Under the pieces are notes generated by a model, which was not told the origin of the DNA, ran no database searches, and saw nothing but the letters and a program-made list of their open reading frames with translations. This document shows, in pieces, positions 1 to 6,397 of a stretch of 11,025 nucleotides of DNA. Numbering within the stretch: position 1 is the first letter of the stretch; each line of letters opens with the position of its first letter. The stretch is from Clostridia bacterium (GTDB lineage: Bacteria > Bacillota > Clostridia > Oscillospirales > Butyricicoccaceae). Position numbers and translations under genes: made by a program. The stretch is from the NCBI GenBank assembly GCA_900763355.1, contig CAAFJY010000004.1, forward strand, positions 1 through 11,025, written 5' to 3'.

Positions 1-1
1 C

Positions 2-33
2 AAAAAACGCTTGCCGCGGGCCGCGGCAAGCGT
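2..33 (-). terminator. Intrinsic terminator of the rnf transcription unit
   Basis: Positions 7-33 form a perfect 27-nt inverted repeat around position 20, giving a stem of about 12 bp with a 3-nt loop (arms at 7-18 and 22-33). Read on the minus strand the stem is followed at once by a run of T (A residues at 2-7 on the plus strand). This is the classic rho-independent layout. It lies about 20 nt past the stop codon of the last gene of the unit. Plus-strand reading gives no T-run after the stem, so it should act in one direction only. Confidence 0.93.
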
Positions 34-54
34 CGATTCTCAAACAAAATGGCG

Positions 55-1122
55 TCAGTCGGCCGCCAAAAGGAAGGGGCGGTCCAGCTCCGCCGGGGCG
101 GCGGAAATACCGGTGACATAGAGCCCGATCCGGCAGCCGGTCCCCTCGGCCGCGCTGTCCAGAGCCGAAAGATCGGCGCTGAAATCGGCGGCGGGGACAT
201 AGAGCACGTCGAAATACTGGGCCAGCTCGGCCACATCCTGGCCGGAGGTGCCGTCCAGGAAGTTTTCGGCGGCAGCTTCTGTGAGGATCATCCCCAGGGA
301 AATGTCCGGGCAGCTTTCCCGCAGGGCCTGGGCCAGGGCCATCAGGGCGGCGGGACGGGAGAGGGTGTCGCTGTAGTCAATGAGCTCCAGCTTCCCCGCT
401 GTGGGGAAGGAGAAGTTTTCCAACACCACCTGGGTGAACCCGGCGGCGCGGCAAGCCTCGATCTGGGCAGTCAGGGAGGAAAGGGTATCCCGGCCCATGG
501 GGTCGAACCAGGCGATGTATTCCCGGTCCAGCCAGGTGGCCCCGCTCTGGGTGTGGAGCGCGGAGGTGCGGTAGATCGCCCGGGGACGCACATCGTCCCG
601 CAGGGCGGAGAGAAGGGCGGCTTTTTCCCCATCCAGGGCAGAAAGCGCCTCAATAAAGGCATCCGCCTGGTCGGAAACGCCGTTCTGCGCGCCGTCGTCC
701 ACCAGAGTCAGGCCGTCGGGCCCCTTGACCCGAAAGGCCAGGGCAGAGCAGTTGGCGCTGTCGGCGGCGAGGTCTTCTCCGGAGAGGAGAGCCGTGCCCG
801 AAAAGAGTCGGGCATGGAGGGGCGCGGCGGTCACGCCGGAGCCGTTTTCCCCGGTTTCGCCGGAAGAGGGGCCGCTGGGGTCCTCGATCTCCAGGGGGAT
901 GTCGGGGAGGTCGGTGGGGTCGCTGTCCTCCCCCGAGGGGGCGGGATCGTCCTTTTTCCCAAAGGAGAAATGGAAGCCGTCGGCGGTGAAAATGGCTCCA
1001 TCCTGAAGGAAAAAGAGAGCGGCTATGGCACACAAGATCACCAATGCCAATGCCAGAAGCACGATGCGGAGACGGGCGCGTCTGCGCCCGCGTCCGCCGC
1101 GGTACCGGTGATAGTAGCTCAT
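55..1122 (-). CDS. Membrane-anchored putative glycoside-hydrolase-like (DUF4015-like) protein, divergent
   Basis: This 355-residue protein is the last gene of the rnf unit, 33 nt after rnfB, with an AAAGGAGA ribosome binding site upstream of the ATG. Visible parts are an Arg-rich cytoplasmic N terminus (residues 6-18), one membrane segment (about 19-39), and an acidic linker rich in Asp, Pro, Ser and Gly (about 56-98). The rest is an extracytoplasmic alpha/beta region. That region has the rhythm of the DUF4015 putative glycoside hydrolase TIM barrel: a FRVKGPDG strand (130-137) where the family usually has a VKDxxG-type motif, AWFDP (204-208), and LENFSFP (234-240) where the family usually has a FDYVRFP-type strand. 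The acidic residue expected in that last strand is shifted or replaced and the domain looks short, so catalysis is doubtful. The family assignment comes from motif memory and is moderate at best. It could be a non-catalytic surface domain. Its link to Rnf is positional only. Confidence 0.85.
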   Translation of the reverse strand: MSYYHRYRGGRGRRRARLRIVLLALALVILCAIAALFFLQDGAIFTADGFHFSFGKKDDPAPSGEDSDPTDLPDIPLEIEDPSGPSSGETGENGSGVTAAPLHARLFSGTALLSGEDLAADSANCSALAFRVKGPDGLTLVDDGAQNGVSDQADAFIEALSALDGEKAALLSALRDDVRPRAIYRTSALHTQSGATWLDREYIAWFDPMGRDTLSSLTAQIEACRAAGFTQVVLENFSFPTAGKLELIDYSDTLSRPAALMALAQALRESCPDISLGMILTEAAAENFLDGTSGQDVAELAQYFDVLYVPAADFSADLSALDSAAEGTGCRIGLYVTGISAAPAELDRPFLLAAD

Positions 1123-1155
1123 AGCCGTTCTCCTTTCAAAGAGACAGGGGGGTGC

Positions 1156-2004
1156 TTACTGGGCGGGCTGGGCCGCGGGAGCGGCGGGAGCCGCAGGCTC
1201 GGCCTTGGGCGCGTCCAGGTTGACGATCAGCTTGCGGGGACAGACGGTGGCACAGGTGCCGCAGCCGGTACACTTGCTGTAGTCGATGGAGGCCAAGTTG
1301 TTGGTGATGGTGATGGCCTCGGCGGGGCATTTCTTGGCGCAGAGGGTGCAACCGATGCAGCCCACCTGGCAGTTGGCGCGGGTCTCCACGCCTTTCTGGG
1401 TGTTGCGGCAGCTGATAAAGACCTTCTGCTTGGCGGGAACCAGGTCGATCAGGTGCTTGGGGCAGGCAGCGATACAGGCGCCGCAGGCCACGCATTTGTC
1501 CATATCCACCTGGGCGGCGCCATCCACCACGTGCATGGCGTCGAACTTACAGGCAGCCACACAGGAGCCATAGCCCAGACAGGCGCTGGGGCAGGCCATG
1601 GGGCCGCTGGCCACCTTGGAGGCCGCGAGACAGGTCTCGAGACCGCCATAGGTGAACTTCTTGGTAGCGCGGTCGCCGCCGCAGCAATAGACGTGGGCGA
1701 CCATGCGCTCGCTGGAATCAGCCTCAACGCCCATGATCTCGGCGATCTTGGCATGACAGGCAGGGCCGCCCACGGGGCAGGCCGAGATCTTGGCGTTGCC
1801 GGCCACGATCTCGGAAGCGCAGTTGGCGCAGCCGGCATAGCCGCAGCCGCCGCAGTTGGCGCCGGGGAGAACGGCGACGATCTGGTCAATGCGCTCGTCC
1901 TGCTCCACATAGAAGATCTTGGAGGCAAAGGCCAGCAGAGCGCCGAAGACCGCGCCCATGACGCCCAGGACCAGCACGGCGTAAAGTACGTTCATGACAT
2001 CCAT
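1156..2004 (-). CDS. rnfB: Rnf complex subunit RnfB, multi-cluster ferredoxin-type protein
   Basis: RnfB is the iron-sulfur subunit that takes electrons from reduced ferredoxin on the cytoplasmic face of the Rnf complex. This 282-residue copy starts with a membrane helix (about 5-28). A four-Cys Fes-type cluster site follows (C51, C54, C59, C76). Then come four further cysteine sets: C138/C142/C148/C152, C171/C174/C177/C181, C216/C219/C222/C226 and C245/C248/C251/C255. The last three are standard CxxCxxCxxxCP ferredoxin motifs. The first has unusual spacing and Lys after its last Cys. This is the long clostridial form; the proteobacterial form has fewer clusters. The C terminus ends in an Ala/Pro-rich tail (about 265-282). 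The start at 2004 has GGGAGG at 2015-2020, 10 nt upstream. A second Met three codons on (residue 4) is possible but 19 nt from the site. The gene begins 16 nt after rnfA. Confidence 0.97.
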   Translation of the reverse strand: MDVMNVLYAVLVLGVMGAVFGALLAFASKIFYVEQDERIDQIVAVLPGANCGGCGYAGCANCASEIVAGNAKISACPVGGPACHAKIAEIMGVEADSSERMVAHVYCCGGDRATKKFTYGGLETCLAASKVASGPMACPSACLGYGSCVAACKFDAMHVVDGAAQVDMDKCVACGACIAACPKHLIDLVPAKQKVFISCRNTQKGVETRANCQVGCIGCTLCAKKCPAEAITITNNLASIDYSKCTGCGTCATVCPRKLIVNLDAPKAEPAAPAAPAAQPAQ

Positions 2005-2020
2005 AATTCGTTAGCCTCCC

Positions 2021-2608
2021 TTACCAAATCTTCATGCCGGAGAAGCCCATGAAGGCCAGTGCCAGCAGACCGGCGGTGACCAGAGCGATGGGGAAGCCCT
2101 CGAAGGACTTGGGATACTCGGCAAAGCGGAGCTTTTCCCGGATGCTGGCGAACAGGACGATGGCCATGAGGAAGCCCACGCCGCCGGTGACGCCGTACAC
2201 CAGGCTCTCGATGAAGTTATAGTTGTTCTGGGTGTTCAGCAGAACGACGCCCAGAACGGCGCAGTTGGTGGTGATCAGGGGCAGGTAGATGCCCAGGGCG
2301 GAGTAGAGGGAGGGGACGGCCTTTTTCAGGAACATCTCCACGAACTGCACCAGGGCGGCGATCACCAGGATATAGGCCAGGGTCTGGAGATAGCCCAGGC
2401 CCAGGGGCATGAGGATGAAGGTGTTCACCACATAGCCAAAGGCCGAAGCCAGGCCCATAACGAAGATAACGGCCAGGCCCATGCCGGCGGCAGTATCCAT
2501 CTTTTTGGAAACGCCCATGAAGGGGCAGATGCCCAAGAACTGCGAGAAAATGAAGTTGTTGATGAGGATCGCGCCAAGGGCGATCTCAAGGAGTTTCTGA
2601 AAGTCCAT
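2021..2608 (-). CDS. rnfA: Rnf complex integral membrane subunit RnfA
   Basis: RnfA is a six-helix membrane protein, homologous to NqrE, that pairs with RnfE in inverted topology. Together they carry an iron-sulfur centre in the membrane that passes electrons across. The protein has the usual length, 195 residues, and is hydrophobic throughout. It shows the family signatures INNFIFSQFLGICPFMG near residues 16-32 and LITTNCAVLG at 111-120. Cys28 and Cys116 in these stretches are the likely metal-centre ligands by analogy with known Rnf and Nqr structures. The start codon overlaps the rnfE stop as TAATG, and a strong AAGGAGGAGG site lies at 2616-2625, 7 nt upstream, so translation is probably coupled to rnfE. 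Confidence 0.98.
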   Translation of the reverse strand: MDFQKLLEIALGAILINNFIFSQFLGICPFMGVSKKMDTAAGMGLAVIFVMGLASAFGYVVNTFILMPLGLGYLQTLAYILVIAALVQFVEMFLKKAVPSLYSALGIYLPLITTNCAVLGVVLLNTQNNYNFIESLVYGVTGGVGFLMAIVLFASIREKLRFAEYPKSFEGFPIALVTAGLLALAFMGFSGMKIW

Positions 2609-3288
2609 TATTTCGCCTCCTCCTTCTTGGCCGCTTTCTTTTCATCACTGCGGCGCATGAGATACTGCACCAGGGCGATCAGGCAGCCCAGGGTCAAAAA
2701 GCCGCCGAAGGGGAGCTTGAGGATGCCGGCGGCATACTGGCTGGGGAAGATCTGGACGCCGGAGCCGGTGCCGTCCAGAGTGATGCGGAAGCCGTTGGCA
2801 GTGTCGATGAGACCGCCGCCAAAGGAGCCGCCGCCCAGGAACTCACGAACGATACACATGATGACCAGCACCATGGTGTAGCCCAGACCCTGGAAGATGC
2901 CGTCCAGCGCGGAAGCGCCGATGCTGTTTTTGGCAGCAAAGGCTTCGGCACGGCCGATGATGATGCAGTTCACGACGATCAGGGGGATGAAGACGCCCAG
3001 CGCCTCGCTCAGGGCGGGGATATAGGCCTTCAGCATCAAATCGACGATGGTTACGAAGCCGGCGATAACGACCACGTAGATGGCGATACGGATATCATTG
3101 GGGATGATCTTCCGCAGAGCGGAGATCGCGATGTTGCAGCAGGTGAGGATGATGAGCACCGACAGGCCCATGCCCACGCCGTTGAAGAGGGTGGTGGTGA
3201 TGGCCATGGTGGAGCACATACCCAGAAGCTGGACGAGAACGGGGTTCTGAGTGATCAGACCGTCCTTGAATTGTTTCTTTACGTTCAT
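2608..3288 (-). CDS. rnfE: Rnf complex integral membrane subunit RnfE
   Basis: RnfE is the membrane partner of RnfA and a homologue of NqrD. The 226-residue protein has about six membrane helices and the conserved segments CNIAISALRKIIP (51-63) and IPLIVVNCIIIGRAEAFA (101-118). Cys25 and Cys108 are in the places expected for the metal centre shared with RnfA. A soluble insertion rich in Gly (about 151-185) precedes the last helix, and the C terminus is strongly charged (Lys/Glu-rich). The ribosome binding site GGAGGG (3295-3300) directly abuts the TAA stop of rnfG, leaving a 12-nt gap between the two genes. The 3' end overlaps the rnfA start by one base. Confidence 0.98.
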   Translation of the reverse strand: MNVKKQFKDGLITQNPVLVQLLGMCSTMAITTTLFNGVGMGLSVLIILTCCNIAISALRKIIPNDIRIAIYVVVIAGFVTIVDLMLKAYIPALSEALGVFIPLIVVNCIIIGRAEAFAAKNSIGASALDGIFQGLGYTMVLVIMCIVREFLGGGSFGGGLIDTANGFRITLDGTGSGVQIFPSQYAAGILKLPFGGFLTLGCLIALVQYLMRRSDEKKAAKKEEAK

Positions 3289-3300
3289 AGTATACCCTCC

Positions 3301-3837
3301 TTAGCCCACGGTCTTGACGGCTTCCAGAGCGGAATTGGTGCCGTTGCACACCGCGCGGGAAGTGATGGTGGCGCCGGAGATGGCGTCGATATCACCGCCG
3401 TCCTTGATGACGGCCACGGAGTCCTTGCCCACGAACTGAGCGCGGAAGGCCTGGCCGGCCTCGCTGGTGCTGGCCGCCACGGCGCCCAGACCGGAGGTCT
3501 CGGAATGGCTGGTGATGGAGATGCCGGTGGTTTTGCCCTCGGCATCCACACCGACGATCATGGTGATATTGCCCTGGGAGCCGGAGACGGTGACCTGGAC
3601 CACATAGCCCTGGTCGCCGGCCTTGTAGATCTGATCCACAGTGGCGTCGGAGCCGGTGTAGTCCACGGGGTCATAAGAATCAGCGGGGAGGACGGCCTGC
3701 ATGGCCTTGGCCAGCTTTTCGGCCTGGAGCTGCTTGATGCGGTCGGCGGTCACACCGTTGACCAGGCCCAGCGCGGCGGCCACGATGGCGCTCACCAAAA
3801 AGAGGATGAGGGCCAGCTTGACGATCTTGTTGTTCAT
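3301..3837 (-). CDS. rnfG: Rnf complex FMN-binding subunit RnfG
   Basis: RnfG is the homologue of NqrC: a single membrane helix (about 6-27) with an extracytoplasmic FMN-binding domain. The flavin is attached covalently through a phosphoester bond to threonine, a step carried out by the flavin transferase ApbE. The attachment motif DAISGAT is visible near the C terminus with Thr157 as the probable acceptor, followed by ITSRAV. A second family signature, HSETSGLGA (about 111-119), has Ser where Pro is common (ETPGLG). The length of 178 residues is normal for clostridial RnfG. The gene overlaps the rnfD stop as TAATG and has an AAGGAGG site at 3848-3854, 10 nt upstream. No apbE gene is in the window, so the transferase must be encoded elsewhere. 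Confidence 0.97.
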   Translation of the reverse strand: MNNKIVKLALILFLVSAIVAAALGLVNGVTADRIKQLQAEKLAKAMQAVLPADSYDPVDYTGSDATVDQIYKAGDQGYVVQVTVSGSQGNITMIVGVDAEGKTTGISITSHSETSGLGAVAASTSEAGQAFRAQFVGKDSVAVIKDGGDIDAISGATITSRAVCNGTNSALEAVKTVG

Positions 3838-4847
3838 TATTTGGCGGCCTCCTTCTCAGCCTTGGGAGCCTTCACCGGCTTGACATAGCCGAACTTCACA
3901 GGCTGGGTGATTTTCTCGATGAGGAAGACGCAGCAGTTCATCACAAGGATGGCATAGGACACGCCTTCGGGATACGAGCCGAAATAGCGGATGAGCACGG
4001 TGACCACGCCGCAGCCGATGCCATAGACGATCTGTCCCTTGGGAGTGACGGGGCTGGAGGCATAGTCCGTGGCCATGAAGATGGCGCCCAGCATCAGGCC
4101 GCCGGAGAGCAGCTGATAGGCCATCCACTGGAAAGCGCCCTGATCCCCCTTGGGGAAGATGAGGGTGAGGATCGCCACGGTGCCCAGGAAGGACACGGGG
4201 ATGCGCAGGTTGATGACCCGGCGGTAGAGCAGCCACAGGCCGCCCACCAAAAGCGCCAGGGCAGAGGTCTCGCCCAGGCAGCCGCCCACCATGCCCAGAG
4301 CGGCATCGGTGAGAGACACGTCGGGGAGCTGGCCCGCCTTGAGGAAGGACAGGGGCGTGGCGCCGGAGACCACATCGCAGTGACCCAGAAGGGGCAGGGA
4401 GGTGTGGACCTTGCACCAGGTGGTCATGAACACGGGGTAGGAGGCCATCAGGAAGGCGCGGCCGCCCAGAGCGGGGTTCATGAAGTTCTTGCCGATGCCG
4501 CCGAAGAGGCTCTTGACGATGACGATGGCGAAAAAGTCGCCGATAAGGATCATCCAGGGCGCGGCGGTGACGGGCAGAGTGTAGGCCAGGAGCATACCGG
4601 TCACGATGGCGGAGCAGTTGCCGATGGACTGGGGCTTTTTCAGGAGCTTGTTGTAGCCCCACTCAAAGAAGACGCAGCCCAGGACCGAGACGCAGACCAT
4701 GGCCAGGGCGCGGGCCCCAAAAACGAACACAGAAAGGGCCAGAGCAGGGAGCAGGGCGATGATGACGTCCAGCATGATCTGACGGGTGCTGTCCTCGCTG
4801 CGGATATGGGGCGAGTTGCTGACTTTTACTTTGGAAAGATCGTACAT
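3837..4847 (-). CDS. rnfD: Rnf complex FMN-carrying membrane subunit RnfD
   Basis: RnfD is a polytopic membrane protein homologous to NqrB and carries a second covalent FMN. With the start used here it has 336 residues and about nine or ten hydrophobic segments. The flavin motif SGATPL is at residues 161-166 (acceptor Thr164). The conserved ATDYASSPVT loop is at 259-268, and NPALGGRAF, a family signature, lies upstream of the flavin site. The N terminus reads KVSNSPHIRSEDST, typical of the family. Two starts compete: an ATG at 4862 that overlaps the rnfC stop as ATGA but has no clear ribosome binding site, and the ATG at 4847 with GAGG 9 nt upstream. I prefer 4847; using 4862 would add MRRND. 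The end overlaps rnfG by one base. Confidence 0.95.
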   Translation of the reverse strand: MYDLSKVKVSNSPHIRSEDSTRQIMLDVIIALLPALALSVFVFGARALAMVCVSVLGCVFFEWGYNKLLKKPQSIGNCSAIVTGMLLAYTLPVTAAPWMILIGDFFAIVIVKSLFGGIGKNFMNPALGGRAFLMASYPVFMTTWCKVHTSLPLLGHCDVVSGATPLSFLKAGQLPDVSLTDAALGMVGGCLGETSALALLVGGLWLLYRRVINLRIPVSFLGTVAILTLIFPKGDQGAFQWMAYQLLSGGLMLGAIFMATDYASSPVTPKGQIVYGIGCGVVTVLIRYFGSYPEGVSYAILVMNCCVFLIEKITQPVKFGYVKPVKAPKAEKEAAK

Positions 4848-4856
4848 ATCATTTCG

Positions 4857-4860
4857 CCTC
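4857..4860 (-). promoter_or_regulatory. Shine-Dalgarno site deciding the rnfD start
   Basis: GAGG on the minus strand, 9 nt before the ATG at 4847. It falls inside the alternative ATG-AGG start at 4862 and overlaps the rnfC TGA stop. No comparable site precedes 4862, where the upstream bases are A-rich lysine codons of rnfC. The placement favours 4847, though re-initiation at the ATGA overlap cannot be excluded. Confidence 0.55.
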
Positions 4861-6172
4861 ATTTCTTTTTACGCGCATCCATCACGCGCTGCTTGGCCAC
4901 CAGGATGCCCTGCATCAGCGGGAGCTTGGCGGGACATACATAGGTGCAGGCGCCGCACTGGATGCAGTCCAGGGTGTTGTAGTATTCCAGGTCGGAGACG
5001 TCGCCCTTCTCGGAGCACTGATAAATATAGGTGGGCTGGAGCCGCATGGGACAGGCGCTGACGCACTTGCCGCAGCGAATACAGGCCGGATGCTCCACGG
5101 TGACGCATTCGTCCTTGCAGAAGGCGAGGAAGCCGTTGGTGCCCTTCATCACGGGGATGTCCAGACGGTACTGGGGCATACCCATCATGGGGCCGCCCAT
5201 GATCAGCTTGGTGGGGGGCTCCAGGAAGCCGCCGCAGGCGTCGATCAGGTTCTCCACAGGGGTGCCGATGCGGCATTCCAGGTTCTTGGGATTGGAAATG
5301 GCGCTGCCGGAGACCGTGACGATCCGGCGGATGGCGGGCATACCGGTGGTGAAGAGACGGTAGATGGCGGCGCAGGTGTCGGTGTTGAACACCGCGGCGC
5401 CGGCATCGGCGGGCAGCTTGCCGGAGGGAACTTCCCGGCCGGTCAGAGCATAGATGATGTGTTTTTCAGAGCCCTGGGGATACTTGGTCACCAGGGGATA
5501 GAGCTTGACGCTGCCATCCTCCGGGAGATATTCCCGCAGCTTGGGGAAGGCGTCCTGCTTGTTGAGCTCGACGCCCAGCTTGACCTCGTCCACACCAAAG
5601 ATCTTGCGCAGCAGCTTTGCGCCGCCGACCACTTCCCAGGGGTATTCCAGCATGATCCGGTGGTCCGAGGTGACATAGGGCTCGCACTCGGCTCCGTTGA
5701 TGATGACCGCATCCACCTTGCCCAGACCGGAAGAGATCTTCACGGACGTGGGGAAGGTCGCGCCGCCGTGACCGACGATACCGGCCTCGCGGACCGCCTT
5801 CACGATCTCTTCCGAGGTCATGGAGTCGATATCCAGCGGGTGGATCGAGGGATCGGGCTCATCCTTGAAGTCGTTCTCGATGACAACGCTGAGGATATCG
5901 GTCCCGAAGGAATAGGGTCGGGGCTCGATCGCCACCACGGTGCCGGAGACCGACGCATGGATGGGTGCGGAAACAGGAGCCTGAGAGTCAGCGATCTTCT
6001 GTCCCAGATAAACATGGTCGCCTACCTTGACAATGGGCTCACAGGGCTTGCCGATGTGCATGGACATGGGCAAAATCACCTGTGCGGGAGCCGGTAACAG
6101 CTCGATAGCCTTGCCGGAGGTAGCACCCTTTTTATCGTCGGGATGAATACCGCTCTTAAAAGTATGTGCCAT
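4859..6172 (-). CDS. rnfC: Rnf complex NADH-interacting subunit RnfC
   Basis: RnfC is the peripheral cytoplasmic subunit that exchanges electrons with NAD(H) through non-covalent FMN and two [4Fe-4S] clusters. This first gene of the unit encodes 437 residues. The N-terminal part (about 20-90) is the lipoyl-like barrel seen in RnfC. The Rossmann-like region follows with GHGGATFP (134-141), the flavin/nucleotide loop, NGAECEPY (159-166), and YPQGSEKHIIYALTGREVP (231-249). A SLBB-type region comes next. The ferredoxin part has C364/C367/C370/C374 and C403/C406/C409/C413, each followed by Pro. It is the short form without the long C-terminal repeats found in many proteobacterial RnfC proteins. 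The start at 6172 has GAGGTGA at 6177-6183 just upstream, and the stop touches the rnfD start region. Confidence 0.98.
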   Translation of the reverse strand: MAHTFKSGIHPDDKKGATSGKAIELLPAPAQVILPMSMHIGKPCEPIVKVGDHVYLGQKIADSQAPVSAPIHASVSGTVVAIEPRPYSFGTDILSVVIENDFKDEPDPSIHPLDIDSMTSEEIVKAVREAGIVGHGGATFPTSVKISSGLGKVDAVIINGAECEPYVTSDHRIMLEYPWEVVGGAKLLRKIFGVDEVKLGVELNKQDAFPKLREYLPEDGSVKLYPLVTKYPQGSEKHIIYALTGREVPSGKLPADAGAAVFNTDTCAAIYRLFTTGMPAIRRIVTVSGSAISNPKNLECRIGTPVENLIDACGGFLEPPTKLIMGGPMMGMPQYRLDIPVMKGTNGFLAFCKDECVTVEHPACIRCGKCVSACPMRLQPTYIYQCSEKGDVSDLEYYNTLDCIQCGACTYVCPAKLPLMQGILVAKQRVMDARKKK

Positions 6173-6185
6173 AGTCTCACCTCAC

Positions 6186-6196
6186 TTAATGATTAA
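6186..6196. repeat. Inverted repeat TTAAT-G-ATTAA at the rnf transcript start
   Basis: This perfect 11-bp inverted repeat with a single central base sits just downstream of the predicted rnf transcription start (about 6197), before the rnfC ribosome binding site. The place suits an operator. It includes a TTAACA half-site as in Rex boxes, but the partner half does not fit the Rex consensus, so no regulator is named. Confidence 0.45.
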
Positions 6197-6203
6197 CACA
6201 CCC

Positions 6204-6232
6204 ATTATAATCGCCGCGGCGGGAAATCTCAA
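6204..6232 (-). promoter_or_regulatory. Sigma-A-type promoter of the rnf operon
   Basis: On the minus strand TTGAGA (6232-6227) is followed by exactly 17 bp and then TATAAT (6209-6204). That is 5 of 6 and 6 of 6 matches to the housekeeping consensus with ideal spacing. The predicted start of transcription is near 6197, giving a leader of only about 25 nt before rnfC, too short for a riboswitch or attenuator. The 17-bp spacer contains the 10-bp palindrome CGCCGCGGCG (6212-6221). Confidence 0.88.
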
Positions 6233-6254
6233 GAGCGGAAACCGAAAAAAGTAC

Positions 6255-6274
6255 AATATTTCGTTACAAATATT
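6255..6274. repeat. AT-rich inverted repeat AATATTT-N6-AAATATT in the divergent promoter region
   Basis: Two perfect 7-bp arms are separated by CGTTAC. It is AT-rich in otherwise GC-rich surroundings and is centred about 67 bp upstream of the predicted rnf start, beyond the -35 box. It also lies 124 nt before the gene at 6398. It could be a regulator site or part of the promoter of the plus-strand gene. No clear -10/-35 pair for that gene could be found nearby. Confidence 0.4.
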
Positions 6275-6337
6275 CCATCTTTCCGGAGAACCTTCCAGAA
6301 AAACCGATGAATACCGGAAAAATTGCCGGGAACGACC

Positions 6338-6351
6338 GCCGGGAAACCGGC
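6338..6351 (+). other. Short GAAA-loop hairpin in the leader region of the 6398 gene
   Basis: GCCGG-GAAA-CCGGC forms a five-pair GC-only stem closed by a GNRA-class tetraloop, 34 nt before the ribosome binding site of the downstream gene. No T-run follows on either strand, so it is not a terminator. It lies in a patch with several CCGG-containing motifs. Whether it is transcribed is not known. Confidence 0.3.
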
Positions 6352-6397
6352 ATGGGAAAAGGGGGAGCCGCATATCCTCCCAGCAGGAGGGGAGAGC

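Noticed and set aside
49..2052. A 667-codon plus-strand open frame opposite rnfB and the downstream gene
   Set aside because: It is antisense to two clear genes, is rich in Gly, Ala, His and Asp with no domain, and is an artefact of GC-rich codon use on the other strand.
3271..3888. A 205-codon plus-strand open frame opposite rnfG
   Set aside because: It overlaps RnfG, which has an intact flavin motif and a good ribosome binding site, and has a Gly/His/Asp-rich mirror composition.
6182..6199. Rex operator at the rnf start
   Set aside because: One half (TTAACAC) nearly fits the TTAACAA half-site, but the partner half matches only about 3 of 7 positions, too weak to name Rex as the regulator.
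6173..6397. Riboswitch or attenuator in the divergent intergenic region
   Set aside because: The rnf leader is only about 25 nt, and on the other side there is just one small hairpin with no T-run or larger conserved fold visible.
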